64,000 nucleotides of DNA from NCBI GenBank assembly GCA_022496185.1, contig WTXG01000006.1:558001-622000 (forward strand). Reading direction: 5' to 3'. Source of the stretch: Multifurca ochricompacta (lineage: Eukaryota > Basidiomycota > Agaricomycetes > Russulales > Russulaceae). The notes beneath the pieces are model-generated. The model was not told where the DNA came from, made no database searches, and saw nothing but the letters and a program-made list of their open reading frames with translations. Made by a program: the position numbers and the translations under genes. Shown here one piece after another: positions 34,826 through 47,700 of the stretch (within the stretch, counting starts at the first letter, position 1; every line of letters begins with the position of its first letter).

Positions 34826-37017
34826 TGCTACCCCTTGCCCTCAAGATCGTTTGGCTTATCTTCGCCCTCCTCGGTCAGTTTAAATCTTTCATACCCCGTG
34901 CTACCCATGCTCTGTCTCATCTTTTCCTCTTAAAGGTATCCCAGCAACCTGGGCAGTTCTCATCCCATTTGCTTCCGCTATCGGGACTTACTGGGCTTTC
35001 GTTCTATACTCTATCGCCATCACTATCCTCGAGGGAATCTTCGCCATCGGTACGATTTCAGCCCTCCCTTTCATCTTTAACACGTTGGTCCTTAACTGTC
35101 AAAGGCATGGTTTGGAACATGATTCCTTCGGATATGCCGCACGGCTTCTGCGTGCACAAACCGTCATCATCGCTCTCTGCTTTCACGTCCTGACTGGAGT
35201 ATGCGGGTGCTTTTCCTGGGCCACGTATCTGACTGTGTTCAAGCCCTACCGTTCGATACAAGCTTCAGCATCGTGAGTGTCGGATAGTTGTATCTACTGA
35301 ACGTGAGTCTTAAGACACTTTCCAGTGCTCTACTATGGCGGAGGGCCTACTATTTATTCGTCGTTGTCTTCCCGGTGTTGGCTTCCACCGCACACCTGGT
35401 AGTCGTTCTCAAGCTGGATTCTGTCCGGCCGATGAACGACCTGCGCTGCGATGTTACTTCTCCTTTGTGGTATGTCAGCCGTCTTATCCCACGACGTGCC
35501 TCGCACATCGACTTGTATATGTTAGGCCCCGTCTTTTGGGCTACGCAGGTATTCCCGTTATTTTATTTACCCCTTGCTTCATTCTTTCCATTTTTACCGC
35601 TGTCCGTTTACTCGACATGCACGCTCGACTACGCGAATTTCAAACTCGCGGCGGGTACCAGAAGAAACCAGCCCGTGCTGCCAATAACGGTTCCCTTGTG
35701 GTCATGTCTCGTCGGTCAGTTGTCAAGCAGATGAACGGCGTAATCGACACGGATAAGCTCCCTTCGCAGAGCCTAGACGGTCAGAAGGCGATGAGCTTTG
35801 GCGTGCAGCTACGTCGCTCGTTGACCCAGTTCTCCTCCCGTAGCTCGCTTCCTCATACACCCAGGACGACCGAAACCAATTCTTCGAACACTTATGTCAC
35901 AAATAGTCTACCCGCAGTTTCTCCGTCAACAATCTATAAATCACAGCCTCCTCCGATCGCGTCAAATAAGAGTATGATTTTCACAGACGTCGACCGTGGT
36001 CAAACACCCTCACCTATTGTGTTTGCACCGGCGTCTATTCCCTCTCCACATTATCATCACGCTCAGTGCGATGCTGCAGAGGAGCCGAGCCATCCCCACC
36101 CTTCCTTTTATCTCACCGGTCCGCATTACGTGTTTACTGCACCGGTTGGTGATGAACTGGCTCCCTCCCCTGCCTCACCGTCTCGTGCCCGCATCTCGCT
36201 CGTAGTTGGCGAGAGGATACCAAGATACCATCTTCCCTCACGGCCCCCTCCCGGTGTTCTACGTCCGAGCCTTGAGCTTTCGCCAGAGTACGCACGGGTG
36301 CGACTCGAGGAGGATCATGCAGCCCTTGTGGCAGCCGTAGCAATAAGCCCGTCTGCACCCTCGTATCAGCCTCCACTTTCGCCTCTAATGGAAGGGGCCG
36401 GCTCTGGCGCCATCGACTCTCTACCGCCCATCACATACACTGACCATGTATTGGCCGAATTACCAGAGGTCGATGAAGCGGACCCGAATAGCATCGCGAA
36501 GGGCGAGTTTACAGATGAACTCAAAGTTGTGTTGATGGATCCTCCAGAACCGCGTCTGAAGCCTGTCAGACAATTCTATCGTGAGCGGATAAATGTCTGT
36601 TGCTCTGTGACAACAATATTTAATCCAATGCCTCGCAGGATCGGCTCCTCGCCCTTCTGTTGGTCGTCCACCAGGGCTTGATCCGGCCATCTGGCGCCTG
36701 GTTGCTTTCCAGCTGTAGGTCACAGTCTCCGTTTCCTCCCTCCCTCGATATTGACCTCTAACGTCGTCGTTCTCAGGGCTTTCTTTCTCATCCTCGTTCT
36801 CGCTTCTTTGGGTACCCTTATTGACTTGGCCAAGGATCAAACCCCCGCTCCATTTGGGACTCAGCATATCGCCCTTCTCTTGGTCGCTTGGTGTCCGGCC
36901 CTCATTTTTGGTTCGTTTGCATCCTTTTTTTCTGCCCGCAACTGAGTTCAATAATGTCTTGCAGGTTATTTTCCCGGCGTTCGCAACCCATTTTTCCCTC
37001 GGCGCTGTCACTTATAG
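34826..37017 (+). CDS. Seven-TM receptor-like (GPCR-topology) protein with long third loop; one apparent 1-bp deletion
   Basis: Reading from the ATG at 34826 (MLPLALKIVWLIFALLG), hydrophobic spans are IPATWAVLIPFASAIG, YWAFVLYSIAITILEGIFAIG, AQTVIIALCFHVLTGVCGCFSW, YYLFVVVFPVLASTAHLVVVL and LLGYAGIPVILFTPCFILSIFTAVRL. A loop of about 300 residues follows, rich in Ser/Pro, then LVAFQLAFFLILVLASLGTLIDLA and HIALLLVAWCPALIFGYFPG, with a stop at 37015-37017. Five spans, a long cytoplasmic loop, then two spans is the layout of G protein-coupled receptors, and the CDVTSPLW/LLGYAG region resembles orphan basidiomycete receptors. One base is missing near 35154 (FC..AQTV). Other introns join well. About 590 aa; ligand unknown, and it is not an obvious STE3 pheromone receptor. 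Confidence 0.65.
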
Positions 37018-37310
37018 CGCGCATCCAGCATCAACTTATGATCCACGTTTCCTTCGTTCCCACACTACCGTAGTCGTGTCCTTCATCTCAAAGAGGGATT
37101 GGTTTTGTAGCTCTGTTCACCAGCTTTTGGGATATGTGCGATGAGCTGCAGTCGTATTAACATTGTACACAAATCAGGCACCCTACTCGGTTGCTGAGCC
37201 TGTATGACCTCCCCCTGCAGGATCATCAGGCGAACAAGCATTGATGACAAATTCAAGAGAGATCAATGAACATGGATACTGGACGACAGGACAGAGGCAG
37301 TGATGCATGA

Positions 37311-38120
37311 TCAAATCCCGCGCCGGGAGACAAACGACTGTTATGGACACAAATTAGAGGTGAACGATCACGAGCAAACGGAAGCAAAGACTACCTCTAG
37401 ATCCTGGGACGTTGCCACCCCAAGGACAAATTTACGTTGGTAATCCGTAACTGAGAGAAAGACCCTCAACCTGATTTAACAACCCAGTCTGAGGAGAATT
37501 GCGTACTTAGCGCGAATATATGGTCCTTCAGGAAGCTTTCCAGATCAGCTAGTGGAGTGTCAGGAGTGATGATCGTGTACGGGTTCGTTCTGGGTGAACG
37601 ATTAAACTTGGTCATGCAGGTCGCGATCTTTTCGGTCTATGTATCGCATGAGGCCTTGTGAGTTCACGTTCTGGTTCTACCAGCTTCGGGTAAAGCACAC
37701 TCACAGGGTTCACCTCGCCGGCCTCCCATTTCTTCTTCAGCGCTGCCACTTCTACGTAGCCCAAGAGGTTGCGGCGTTTTCCAAGGACCCTGTTCGTGAA
37801 AGTCAGTGGTGCGTGCAGTCGACGTTTGGGCGAGAGGTGTGACGAGGTCGAGCTGCATTGTTGTACGTACGGTATGTGTGAGAAGTCGCGGTCATAGGCA
37901 AGTTTTATTGCGTGAGAAATAAGTTCGGTTCTAGGCAAAGAAAATGCTGGTGGTAGTTGCAAGTCCTGTGGATAAATCAGAGGGGGATAGGATGTGGAGA
38001 AGTAGCGAAAACAGAGCGCACCTCCACTACTGCACCGCGATACTTATCCGGTAGTGGAAGCACAGATGCAGCGCTGGTGAGAGTTGGAAGGGAACTATTG
38101 GAAAATTCTGGTGTAGCCAT
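37311..38120 (-). CDS. CBS-domain pair protein
   Basis: A small cytosolic protein of about 160 aa in seven exons. The start at 38120 gives MATPEFSNSSLPTLTSAASVLPLPDKYRGAVVE, then LPPAFSLPRTELISHAIKLAYDRDFSHIP and GKRRNLLGYVEVAALKKKWEAGEVNP, which make the first CBS motif. Then come ATCMTKFNRSPRTNPYTIITPDTPLADLESFL and YQRKFVLGVATSQDLESFVSRRG, which make the second. CBS pairs bind adenosyl ligands and often sense energy state; a stand-alone pair like this has no assigned partner. No frameshift is needed. It diverges from MLH1 across 257 bp. Confidence 0.75.
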
Positions 38121-38377
38121 GATGGTAGAAGGTAAAAAAGAAAAATATGACGAGCGGGTGCAAAATCGCGACCGAGGCGGAGGTTTATCATTGTAAGTCG
38201 ACGATGACGATAACTGGTCATGACCATGTGTGAGAAGAATGAAGTGTCATATCACGTGGCATTAATGATTTTACTCACGTGACGAACCGCCACAACCGCG
38301 TCGCGCGTGACCCTTGGCTTTGTGTCTTGGCGTCATTGGCGTGTCGTTAGCATCGACAGTATCGACATTTACACTTC

Positions 38378-41314
38378 ATGTCCATCATGGATCCAATTGA
38401 AAGTCAACCAGAGCCAAAGCCAATTATCAGGTTGCAGGATTCGGTCATTAATCGTATCGCTGCAGGCGAGGTAGCCCATTTATTTCTTTAGCTCCTTGTT
38501 GCTTCAGTACCTGAAAAATCGTCTCGCTTGTTCTGAGATTATACACCGACCTGCTTCGGCCCTCAAAGAGTTGCTTGAGAACTGCTTGGATGCAGGCGCT
38601 ACTTCTATTCGCATCACCGTCAAGGATGGGGGTATGAAGCTACTTCAGATACAGGACAATGGATGCGGAATCAAGGTAAACATTTTGCTCTTTTTTGAAG
38701 ATCAAGTCACTCGCTCATTTGTGTCGTTACAATGGAACAGAAATCAGACCTTCCCATACTTGCTCACCGTTTCACGACCTCTAAGCTATCCAAGTTCTCT
38801 GATCTGTCCCACCTCACCACTTATGGTTTCCGTGGAGAGGCACTGGCCTCGATATCACACGTCGCTAATCTGAGTGTCGTCACAAAGACGAAAACAGATA
38901 GCTGTGCATGGAGGTACGTGCATACAATGGTGCCACCACCGACACTGTTGTCTCATGACTCACTCAGAGCCATATACGTCGACGGAGGAATGGTGCCGGC
39001 GCAGAAAGACGCGAGCGCGGATCCCAAGCCATGTGCCGGGAATGATGGGACAACTGTCACAGTGCGTAGGATAGCCATTTCCCCCTTCCTCTTATAGGTC
39101 ACACACGCGAATGCTCAGGTAGAGAATTGTTCTACAACGTACCTGCGCGTCTGTCCGCACTCCGGAGTTCTTCGGAGGAATACGCTCGTATTTTAGATGT
39201 TGTCACAAAGTACGCTGTACACAATGCTGGGGTTTCATTTCTTTGTAAAAAGGTCCCTATCCCCTTTTGTAAAGTCAGGATATCGCTGACGTGCTTCTCA
39301 AGGTTGGCATCTCAACCCCTGACCTATCTACTCCTTCCTCCACAACCAAGCAGGCTATCCGCTTGCTATACGGCCAGGAAGTGGCCAAGAACCTGCTTAG
39401 TGCCGAGATTTCCGCACCACAGATGCGAAAGCGAAAGCGCAACGCAGACGATAATATACCGGAAGGGAGCAAGTCCGATGAAGATAACATTTGGATGGCG
39501 CAAGCGCATTTTACCAACGCGAACCACCATTCGAAGAAGTCTGTCCTATTGCTATTTATCAACAGTGAGATTTCCCTCAATCACCACTCCTATTGACCTG
39601 AATGGCCTTGTTGTAGACCGTCTAGTAGAGTCCTCGCGAATAAAGAAGGCTTTAGAAGCCTGCTACACCGCTATTCTCCCAAAAGGCACTTCGCCGTTTA
39701 TTTATCTCAGGTAAAGGCTGCCCTCTTACTGGAGTCCGGCGTGAGCTGGAACATAATTTCATAGCATACAACTAGACCCCACAACAGTCGATGTCAACGT
39801 GCATCCTACTAAACGCGAAGTCCACTTTTTGAAAGAGGAAGCTATCACGGAGTGCATAGCGGATGCCATTCAAGCCAAGCTTGCCCAGTCCGGGGAACGA
39901 ACATTTGAATACCAAGTTAGTGTGGCTCGTGTACTTGTGCACCACTCCGATTGTTAATACCCTTGCCTCTAGACACTGCTTACAGGAGGCCTCGCCACAG
40001 TAGGCGTTGATAAATCTTTCAAAGGAAAGGAGAAAGCGCAAGAAAATAGCGCGGGTAGTGACACGGCGACTTCCACTCCGCTGTCGGGTCTCCCTGCTAC
40101 TAAGAAAATTCTGTCTCAACACAAGGTCAGAACGTCGGGTGCAGATCGAACGCTGGACTCAATGTTTCTTCCAACTCCCACACAATCCGGGGACCGTGAC
40201 GTTGAAATTGCGCGTAATGGCGCGGATGTTGTGAAGGAAGGGAGGAAGACAAGGGTGATACCGCAATCCACTTGTTACCTGACAAGCGTGTTGACACTGA
40301 GGGAGAACGTCAAAAAGGCAAAGCACATGCGTATGTGGCGTTTCACCATGACGCTGCTATAACTGACGGTTGCAAGGTAGAATTGACAGAAGTACTTCAA
40401 AAGCATGTCTTCGTTGGTGTCGTAGACCTCGTTCGCGAGCTCAGTGTTGTACAAGTCTCGACCAAGTTATATCTAGTTAATCATGGAGCATTGGCGTAGG
40501 TATCCTAGATGTAACATCGAAAGACTTCACCTCGCTGACTTCTCGTCATTCGCTAGGGAGGAGCTGTTTTACCAGCTCGGCCTCAGACAGTTTGGCAACT
40601 TTCCAAGACTCAAACTGGATCCACCTGCGCCGCTGCGCCCGCTAATTACTCTGGCCGTTGACGTGGAGCAGAGTACCGACCTTAGCAAGCTAACCAAACC
40701 ACAAATCGTCGATGTGAGTGGTTTCTCCCGTTTTCTCCTGTTTGTGTGAGTCCGACATATTTGCTACTCGTCGCGCAGTCAATACGCATATCCTCATCTC
40801 TCGAAGAGACATGCTAAGAGAGTACTTCTCACTGGGTATCACCGTTGAAGGGATGGTCGACAGCCTTCCCGTGCTGATTCATGACTTCACTCCCAACTTG
40901 GATAAGCTTCCACTGTTTTTGATGCGACTTGGGCCACAGGTGAGCAGTTCTCGCAGTTACCTCTGCCCGGGTGGGAGAGGATACTCAACCAATGACCAGG
41001 TCAACTGGAACTGTGAGCAAGAATGTTTCGATACCTTTTTGCGAGAACTCGCATATTTTTACGTACCTGGTCCTGGCGCACTAGCTGCCCCTTCCTCGCC
41101 GCCTGTTGGCCACAGCGAAGGCAATGCAACTGGCAGAGACGACGATCATGCCCTTAATGTCCAGCGGGAGGGAGCGTCAGAGAGGTGGCAGATCGAGCAC
41201 GTTCTCTTCCCTGCCATGAGGCGTTATCTGACCGCCCCTAAGTCTCTTCTGACGCGGGATGTTGTGCAAATTGCTAGCTTACCAGATTTGTACCGCGTGT
41301 TCGAGAGATGCTGA
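38378..41314 (+). CDS. MLH1: DNA mismatch repair protein MLH1; one apparent 1-bp deletion
   Basis: The MutL homologue that, with PMS1, carries the mismatch signal from MutS homologues to strand incision. Reading from 38378 ([10 protein letters not shown]; a second ATG at 38387), the GHKL ATPase motifs are visible: [29 protein letters not shown], the DNGCGI loop, [10 protein letters not shown] and [15 protein letters not shown], then [17 protein letters not shown] and [16 protein letters not shown]. The C-terminal half has [38 protein letters not shown] and the MLH1 end VFERC at 41314. About 740 aa in some 13 exons. Near 39127, TTT reads TT inside VENLFYNV, breaking the frame in an otherwise intact gene. 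The intron before ILISRRDML uses an unusual GTTTCT donor, or hides another indel. Confidence 0.95.
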
Positions 41315-41702
41315 AGGAGGGGCACTCCTTTAATTTACGACTACAGCAGTATATAGTTTACATTAATCGTTTCCTGGAATAATGCTAGACTGTCTATGCT
41401 AATGGGTAGAATGCAAAGTAGGCGAGATCGATGTTTTGAGACCAATCAAGGACTTCATGAGTATGTAAAATCAGGGACGGGGAAGCGCCAGGTAAGCGGA
41501 AAATGAAAAGAAGGTAACACATGCAAATGCTCAAACAAAATGTGGTGTGATGCAATTGAGAGACATGATCTAGGCATAACTCTAAGAGATGAAAGAAAGA
41601 AACTTTTGGAAAGCCATTTATATGTGCCTGTGCGTTTATTTCAGTGACAAATCAACTTGGATAACTAGTGGGAGAGAGAAACGCACAGGGGAAAACGATC
41701 GG
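41315..41702. other. 388 bp between convergent 3' ends of MLH1 and TAO3
   Basis: AT-richer sequence with no open structure or repeat of note; presumably holds both 3' UTRs. Confidence 0.5.
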
Positions 41703-44700
41703 TCACTGCCTTAAACCGTTCGTGCTTCTCATAGCACGTAATGCTACAGGCGAGTCATACACAAACGCATCCGAATCAGAGCTATAATCGCTCTCGTCTT
41801 CAGACCCATCCCGTTCAAAGGCGGTCGCGCTGTCGACGCGGAACACATCAATAAACGGCGTTTGTGGTATGTCGTTAGAGAGTTCCGTTGACTTTGCTAG
41901 AATGGCAGCAACCCGGGCCTCAAGTTGTTGGCTCGGTGGTGTAGATGGTGGTGCGACCCAGAAGCCGAATTCTCTCCTTGAAAGAATGAACTGAGCTCGT
42001 GAAGATTCCGGACTAGGCCGCTCAAGTCATCCTCCGACGGGGCTGGTGACGGATGGCGTTCGACGTCCTCCGGTTCGAAATATATTTGCGACGGCCGCGA
42101 GGGAACCTTGCATGTTTCAAACACCGCCATTATATTTGAACGACAAATCTCTTGCGAGCGCTCCGGCCGAGCGACGCACCAACCGGATTCTTCAGGGATA
42201 CCGAATACTTCAGTCACGGGTTCAACATCTTTGATCAAGGATTTCATTTGCATGCTCATCCGCAGGACTTGCTTAGCGGGGGGACCACCCGAAATGGTCA
42301 TAGGTTCATCCAACACCTCCAATGCTGCCGGCGCCAAATCAGTTTCTAACAATCGAAGCAGTGGCATTAGAAGTTCAGAGCCCAGAAGCTCCACAGGATT
42401 TCTTGTCTCCCTCTGCTGGAAGAGGACCTTCAGAATTTGCAGAGCTGAAACCCGTAGCCACTTCTGCGAGTTCAACACTAGGCCAAGGAGTAAGGTAACA
42501 ACCTCTGTCCAGTCCTCGACGCCGTAGTGTTCTCTGAGGCTAGCAACAGATTGCCGTAGGAAGTCCTCCTTCGTGCGGAACCGTCCTTTGATAAAGGAGG
42601 CCATGATGCGACTAATACTGGATCGCCCTTCCTGATCTGCCAAGTAACCCACGTCTTGGGCAAAGGTTTGTAAGGCAGGATCCGTCGTGTCTTCTGTCAT
42701 TGACCTGTAGCACCATGGTAGAGCTACTGTGTAAAGGTCGCGAACACGGCCGCGCGTCGGATCGATGATACGGCTATCGGTGACTTTGGCGAGAGTTTGG
42801 AGCATTTTGAAAGTTACATCGCTCGTCACAGATGAGCGTAGGCCGATGAGTAAGGGCAATTGGAGGGAGCTCGTACCCATCCACTCAGCAGGACGTTGAG
42901 AGATCAGGGTATTGATAATGTCCTCATCATCAAGGTCCAAATTGCTCAACACCGACTCCAAAAAGCTAATTGTTTGGAGAAATTCAAGTTCGACAGTGGT
43001 TGATAAGCACGCACATGTACACCAGAACATCTGAGGGAGAAGGGATGTGTCGAGAAAGTCGCATGTGCCCAGCACCTTCAGAGTACGGATTAATTCGCTG
43101 CTGAAGGACCTGATATTCTCTTCAGGAGCTGAGATAGTATTTGACAACCGCGCCAATAGAAGCGCCAAATCGCTTGAGGTGATGCCCGGGAGGAGTGCCC
43201 TAAAAACCTGCAAGAACGGAAGGCTATGGCGCGGATTGAGCAGGCAGTGCCCCACAAAAGGGCTAGAGATCCCCAGCTTTCTGCCAACTTTGGATGTAAT
43301 GGAACAAGGAGCGTAAGAATCCGCGAACACAGCCTGTGCATCTTGGGTTCTACTTGGGTGCTGCTTTCATCCTCTCTCCAGAGGGCGTTATCCAGCTCCT
43401 GTTCAAGTTCTGTGATGGAAAATGCTAGTAGTGATCGACTAGGATAGCTCAAACGGTCGGGAAGCTCGTCGTAGCCAGGTATCCATGAGCGCAGCAATTG
43501 TATTAGCATCCGCTTCGCTGACTCTCGTACAAAGGGCAACCGGTGGTCCAAATGAGTAAAAATGGCGTGTAAAAGTGTTGGCAGTTGCTCTTGAAATTCC
43601 CAGCTGCGTTCAAGTGCAACGTCTGAGAGGAAAAGCAACGCAAACTGGCCAGCGCCCAATGATTGTCGAGGTTGTTCTGAGAAAAGAGCATCAAGCTCGG
43701 ACCACAGCTCGATATCGCTTTGTTCTGGAAAAGCCAGTTTGTGCTCAATACTGGGAAGCATACGGGCTGGTTCTATGACGCTACACAAATCCTTCACAGC
43801 GCTGCGGCCGATGACGGAGTGGGATAGGCAGGCGACCACTTTCGTGGCGCATCTAATGTAGGCGACGCTGCCAACCTTTTGTGATTGTTCCAGAAGGAAA
43901 CGGACAGTGGCATGACCATTTGATTGATAAGGGGCATCCACTAGGCGTGTCCAAAGAACCTCGATTTGTTCGGGAAAACTGTCAGCATAGCGCAACGTGA
44001 GAGAAATTAGATTCAACAGCGTCATTCGTCCTTCGTGTGAGAGGTTGGCCTTGTCCGCCATGAGGTTAATGTTCGGGCTCCAGTACTCGAGACTCTGCAA
44101 CAATGTCAATGGACAAGTACTTATGCTAAAAATACGAGGAAGCCACTTCGCAAAGGCTGAAAGTACCCTCATGGCATCATCCGGATGCTCTCCTGCGAGG
44201 ACATCAGATATAAGGCGATGAGCACGTAGGTACGTGCTTGGTGAAGAACTTCCAACAGTAGCCTCAAATTGAGTGAGCGAAAGCATGCCAGACGTCCGCT
44301 CGTGCACGGCCTCCAGGAGTTGAAGCGCACGGCGACGCACAGCATGAAGGGAATGGCAAAGGTTGGACAAGCCCAGGCAGATCGCCTCTTCGAACCGGAA
44401 ACCGTGGTTTGGGGACTGACAAATCAGGTCCGCCACCACCTCGAAGAAGCGTGTATTACTCGTTTCGAGCTCTCTCGCAGTCACAAATGCGAGTTGCAGC
44501 GCCTCCCCCGTAAGAAGGTCATCCTGCGCGTGATTATGTGTCAAGAGTGATTTAAGCGCCCTCCTGGGAATAATCAGAGGTCAAGTAATGGTTAGATCTA
44601 CGTAGTCAAAACGTGCCTTCCACTAGCTATGATTGACTCATCCATGGAGGTCAGCACAGAGTGTATTCTATCCAACGTTTCTTTTGGAGACAAGGTTTTC

Positions 44701-47700
44701 GTATATTCGGGAAGACCCTCGGTAGGAGATCCCGAAGACATATCAGGCTGAAAGTATGCCCTTGCCTAATAGAATATTAAGTGTTATTGCGCTCATTCTT
44801 AGTGTCAGCAACTTACACAGAGCGACGCCATAGCAGCGGCGGCGGCCTTCGAGAGTAACTTTGTCTCCTTCTGGAAAAGGGTCACAGCTTCTCCCCTTTC
44901 TGATGGGGTGGACACGGCCTCGGTCGCCGAGCGCTGCGTGTAAATAAGGCGCTGCTTGACTATCTCTGATTGGTGACCAAGTTGACACCACTCTTCGCAG
45001 AGACGATAGAGAGAAAGATGCATCTTCGCAGGGATGAACCTGTCCGTATCGCTAAGGCTGCTGAGTCCATCAAAGAGTCTTTCCACTGTTCCGCAGAAGT
45101 AACGCCGGAGTCGTTGAAGTTTAAAATTGTCCCTAGACTCGGGTGTCGCAAGGAACGATTGAGTGTTGCGCACGAACCGCAAAACTGGTGAGAGTGCTGC
45201 TTGGCGTACAGGGGAGCGCTGATCTTGCAAGTAGTGTGCGGTAAGAAAATAGATGCGGGCCACAGCGGTATACAGGCGTTCCTGTCGACGGCCACGCTCC
45301 GGGGGGAAGGTTTGAACAGCCTTCTGCCTAAGATCTCCTATCCTTGAGTCATCCAGGAATTGACGATGGAGAAGGAGGCCGAGATCCTCCAATAACTGTG
45401 AATAACCTGCTGCAGGGAATGAGCTGATGCAAAAGACAGCAGCGTCCCGAAAAAGTGAATGTTCAGAATCCAAGAAGGGTGTAAGGTAGCGAATCAGTCC
45501 GCGCGTGGTCGTAAGGCGCTCACGATCGAAGCTGGCATCCGACGGTACCCTGCTATGGCTACGCTCGACCAGAGCGGGTCGGTTCTCCACTACCGCGGCA
45601 ATGGACGACAAGACCTTCGTCCACATGTACCATTGATCGGGAAGAAACTTGTTTTCTCCAAAGAATTTGGAGCCTTCACGCTCAGTTACGGCGACACGAG
45701 GTTGGGAAGTAGGTGGCATCTTTGGGACAAGACCAGCCATGACAGCTATTGTGGGATGAAATCTCGAAGCAGCGGCAATGAGACTTTCTCGTAAGAGCCA
45801 TATCGAATTGGGCTGACGTTCAGAATTTTCTACCATAAGGGTCTGCATGATGCCAGGAAAAACCCATTGCCAGAGAGTTCGATCCCGGATGTCTTCGCTT
45901 TCGGCAACCACCAATAGCGCATCCTCTGTTGAATCCCGCCACAATTTAGCACGCTTGACGTCCTCGGGTTCAAGAACGTGGTTGAAACTTTCCAGTACCA
46001 TGTTGACCTGTACCTGGTTGTACAAAGTCTCGATAATCCGTGGCCGAGGTGTCTCCGTACCCATTTTGAATACCGATGAGAGGTGGATTGTAAGACGATG
46101 AAGTAGACGTAACAATTTCACGCCAATCGTGTATATGGGACGGGTAGAATAACACAATAGGAACAAGGCGCCTGCTTCAAGCTCGTCCAGTCTTGCCGAG
46201 ATGAGAGCGATTTGTTCTTTGGGAATCGCTTCGGGTTTCTGCTCCAACAGTTCGTGCATCCACCCATCAAACAGATTGGCCCACAGGTTCAAGAAGCGCG
46301 CATTTTCCAGCACTAGGCGCTGAGCGGACCCCTCTTGGCTTATATGGGTTGAGTCGAAAAGAAGCGCGGTGTATTGCTTGAGAACAACAGAGGCGTCCGT
46401 GGAATCAGCCATGAAACGTCGTAAAGCGAGGACCGCAGCCTCTCCAACAGATGGCTCGATATGTATGACACCACGAAGGAGCATATCGATGGCGCTTTCA
46501 ACAGAGACTGGCTTGTGGAGGCAGCGGGGCCATGAATGAAAACATGTCTGGAGTAAGTGGATTGGCGGAGAAAGGGCGCTAGGATATGCGAAAGCACCGT
46601 CAGGGTGGCGGCGGATGATATAGCTGTGTGTCTCCTCGTAGGTAGGGTTTTGTCGATGCACGGTCCATTGCTCATCGAAGACGGACATGTTCGAAACAAC
46701 TTTCATGGACATTGAGGCAACATGCCACAAAATAGCACAAAATCGATCAAAAAATTCTTGCGCTCCAGGCTTTGATAAAAGTGTCAGCGGCATGAAATCA
46801 GATGATGACGGGTAGTCCTGCCACGACGGAGACGCCGAAAAGTCACTACTGGATGGCCAAGCAGGGATGGGCTCGTCTCGTTCCGTGAGGTGGAAAGTGA
46901 GAAGGACGGCACGAACAGCAATGGTGAGCCTCTCAGGTGAAAGAACTGCAGTGATGCTGGGTGGTTGTGCCAAGACGGCCTGCTCCTGCATAAGGTTCAA
47001 GACAAACTCGGCACCAAAGTCAAAATTTCGCGAGCAGAGGAAATGGACAATGTAAATGAATGGCTCGAGATGATCCTCGTGAGGAAAGATCGTAAGTCGG
47101 TTGGGGGGGAAGAAGTTTCTAAGCAGGGACTCCATCTTCGATGTCGTGGCTGACAAGGACTCGCGGCAGCGGAACATGTAAGTCCAAATAAGGCGCATCA
47201 TCCCGTTCATGACGGGTATGCGGAAGGCTTTTTCCTAGAAACGGGGATCTGGTAAGATGAGTGACAAGATAACACGATGGCGCTACCTTCAACTTGTTAA
47301 GGCCAGCCTCAAAGCAAGCTGCCCAGTTTCGTAGAAAATAGTCTATCGGGGACACGCATAGACTAACGACCACCAAGGCGTATGCTACATGCCAATAACG
47401 AAGTTTCCCGGATAAATCTCGAGCCTTCGGGTGAATGATCTCTATGGCTTTGGCCCACTGAGGATGGTTAACTTCGGCCTGGGCGGTCTGTCAATCAATA
47501 TTACTCAGTGTAAAAGACAATCAAAAGTTATGACGAAAAGAAACCTTGGCAACTGGATGCAGAAGCTGAACCAATGCCTCCGCGAAAGAGAGTTTGAAGC
47601 GGAAGCCATGGGCATTCTCAAATGCCTTTGCTAGCGCTTCCATGAACTCGGCGCCTTCTTCAAAAGACTCTGGGGGCCAGACCTAGTGGTGAAAACATCG

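Noticed and set aside
36590..36660. A frameshift in the 7TM gene after the long loop
   Set aside because: The GTGAGC..CTCGCAG intron gives the correct phase into SAPRPSVGRPPGLDP.
40230..40500. A frameshift in MLH1 between [16 protein letters not shown] and LTEVLQKH
   Set aside because: An intron starting GTATGT after HM and ending GCAAGGTAG joins the two conserved blocks in frame, so no indel is needed.
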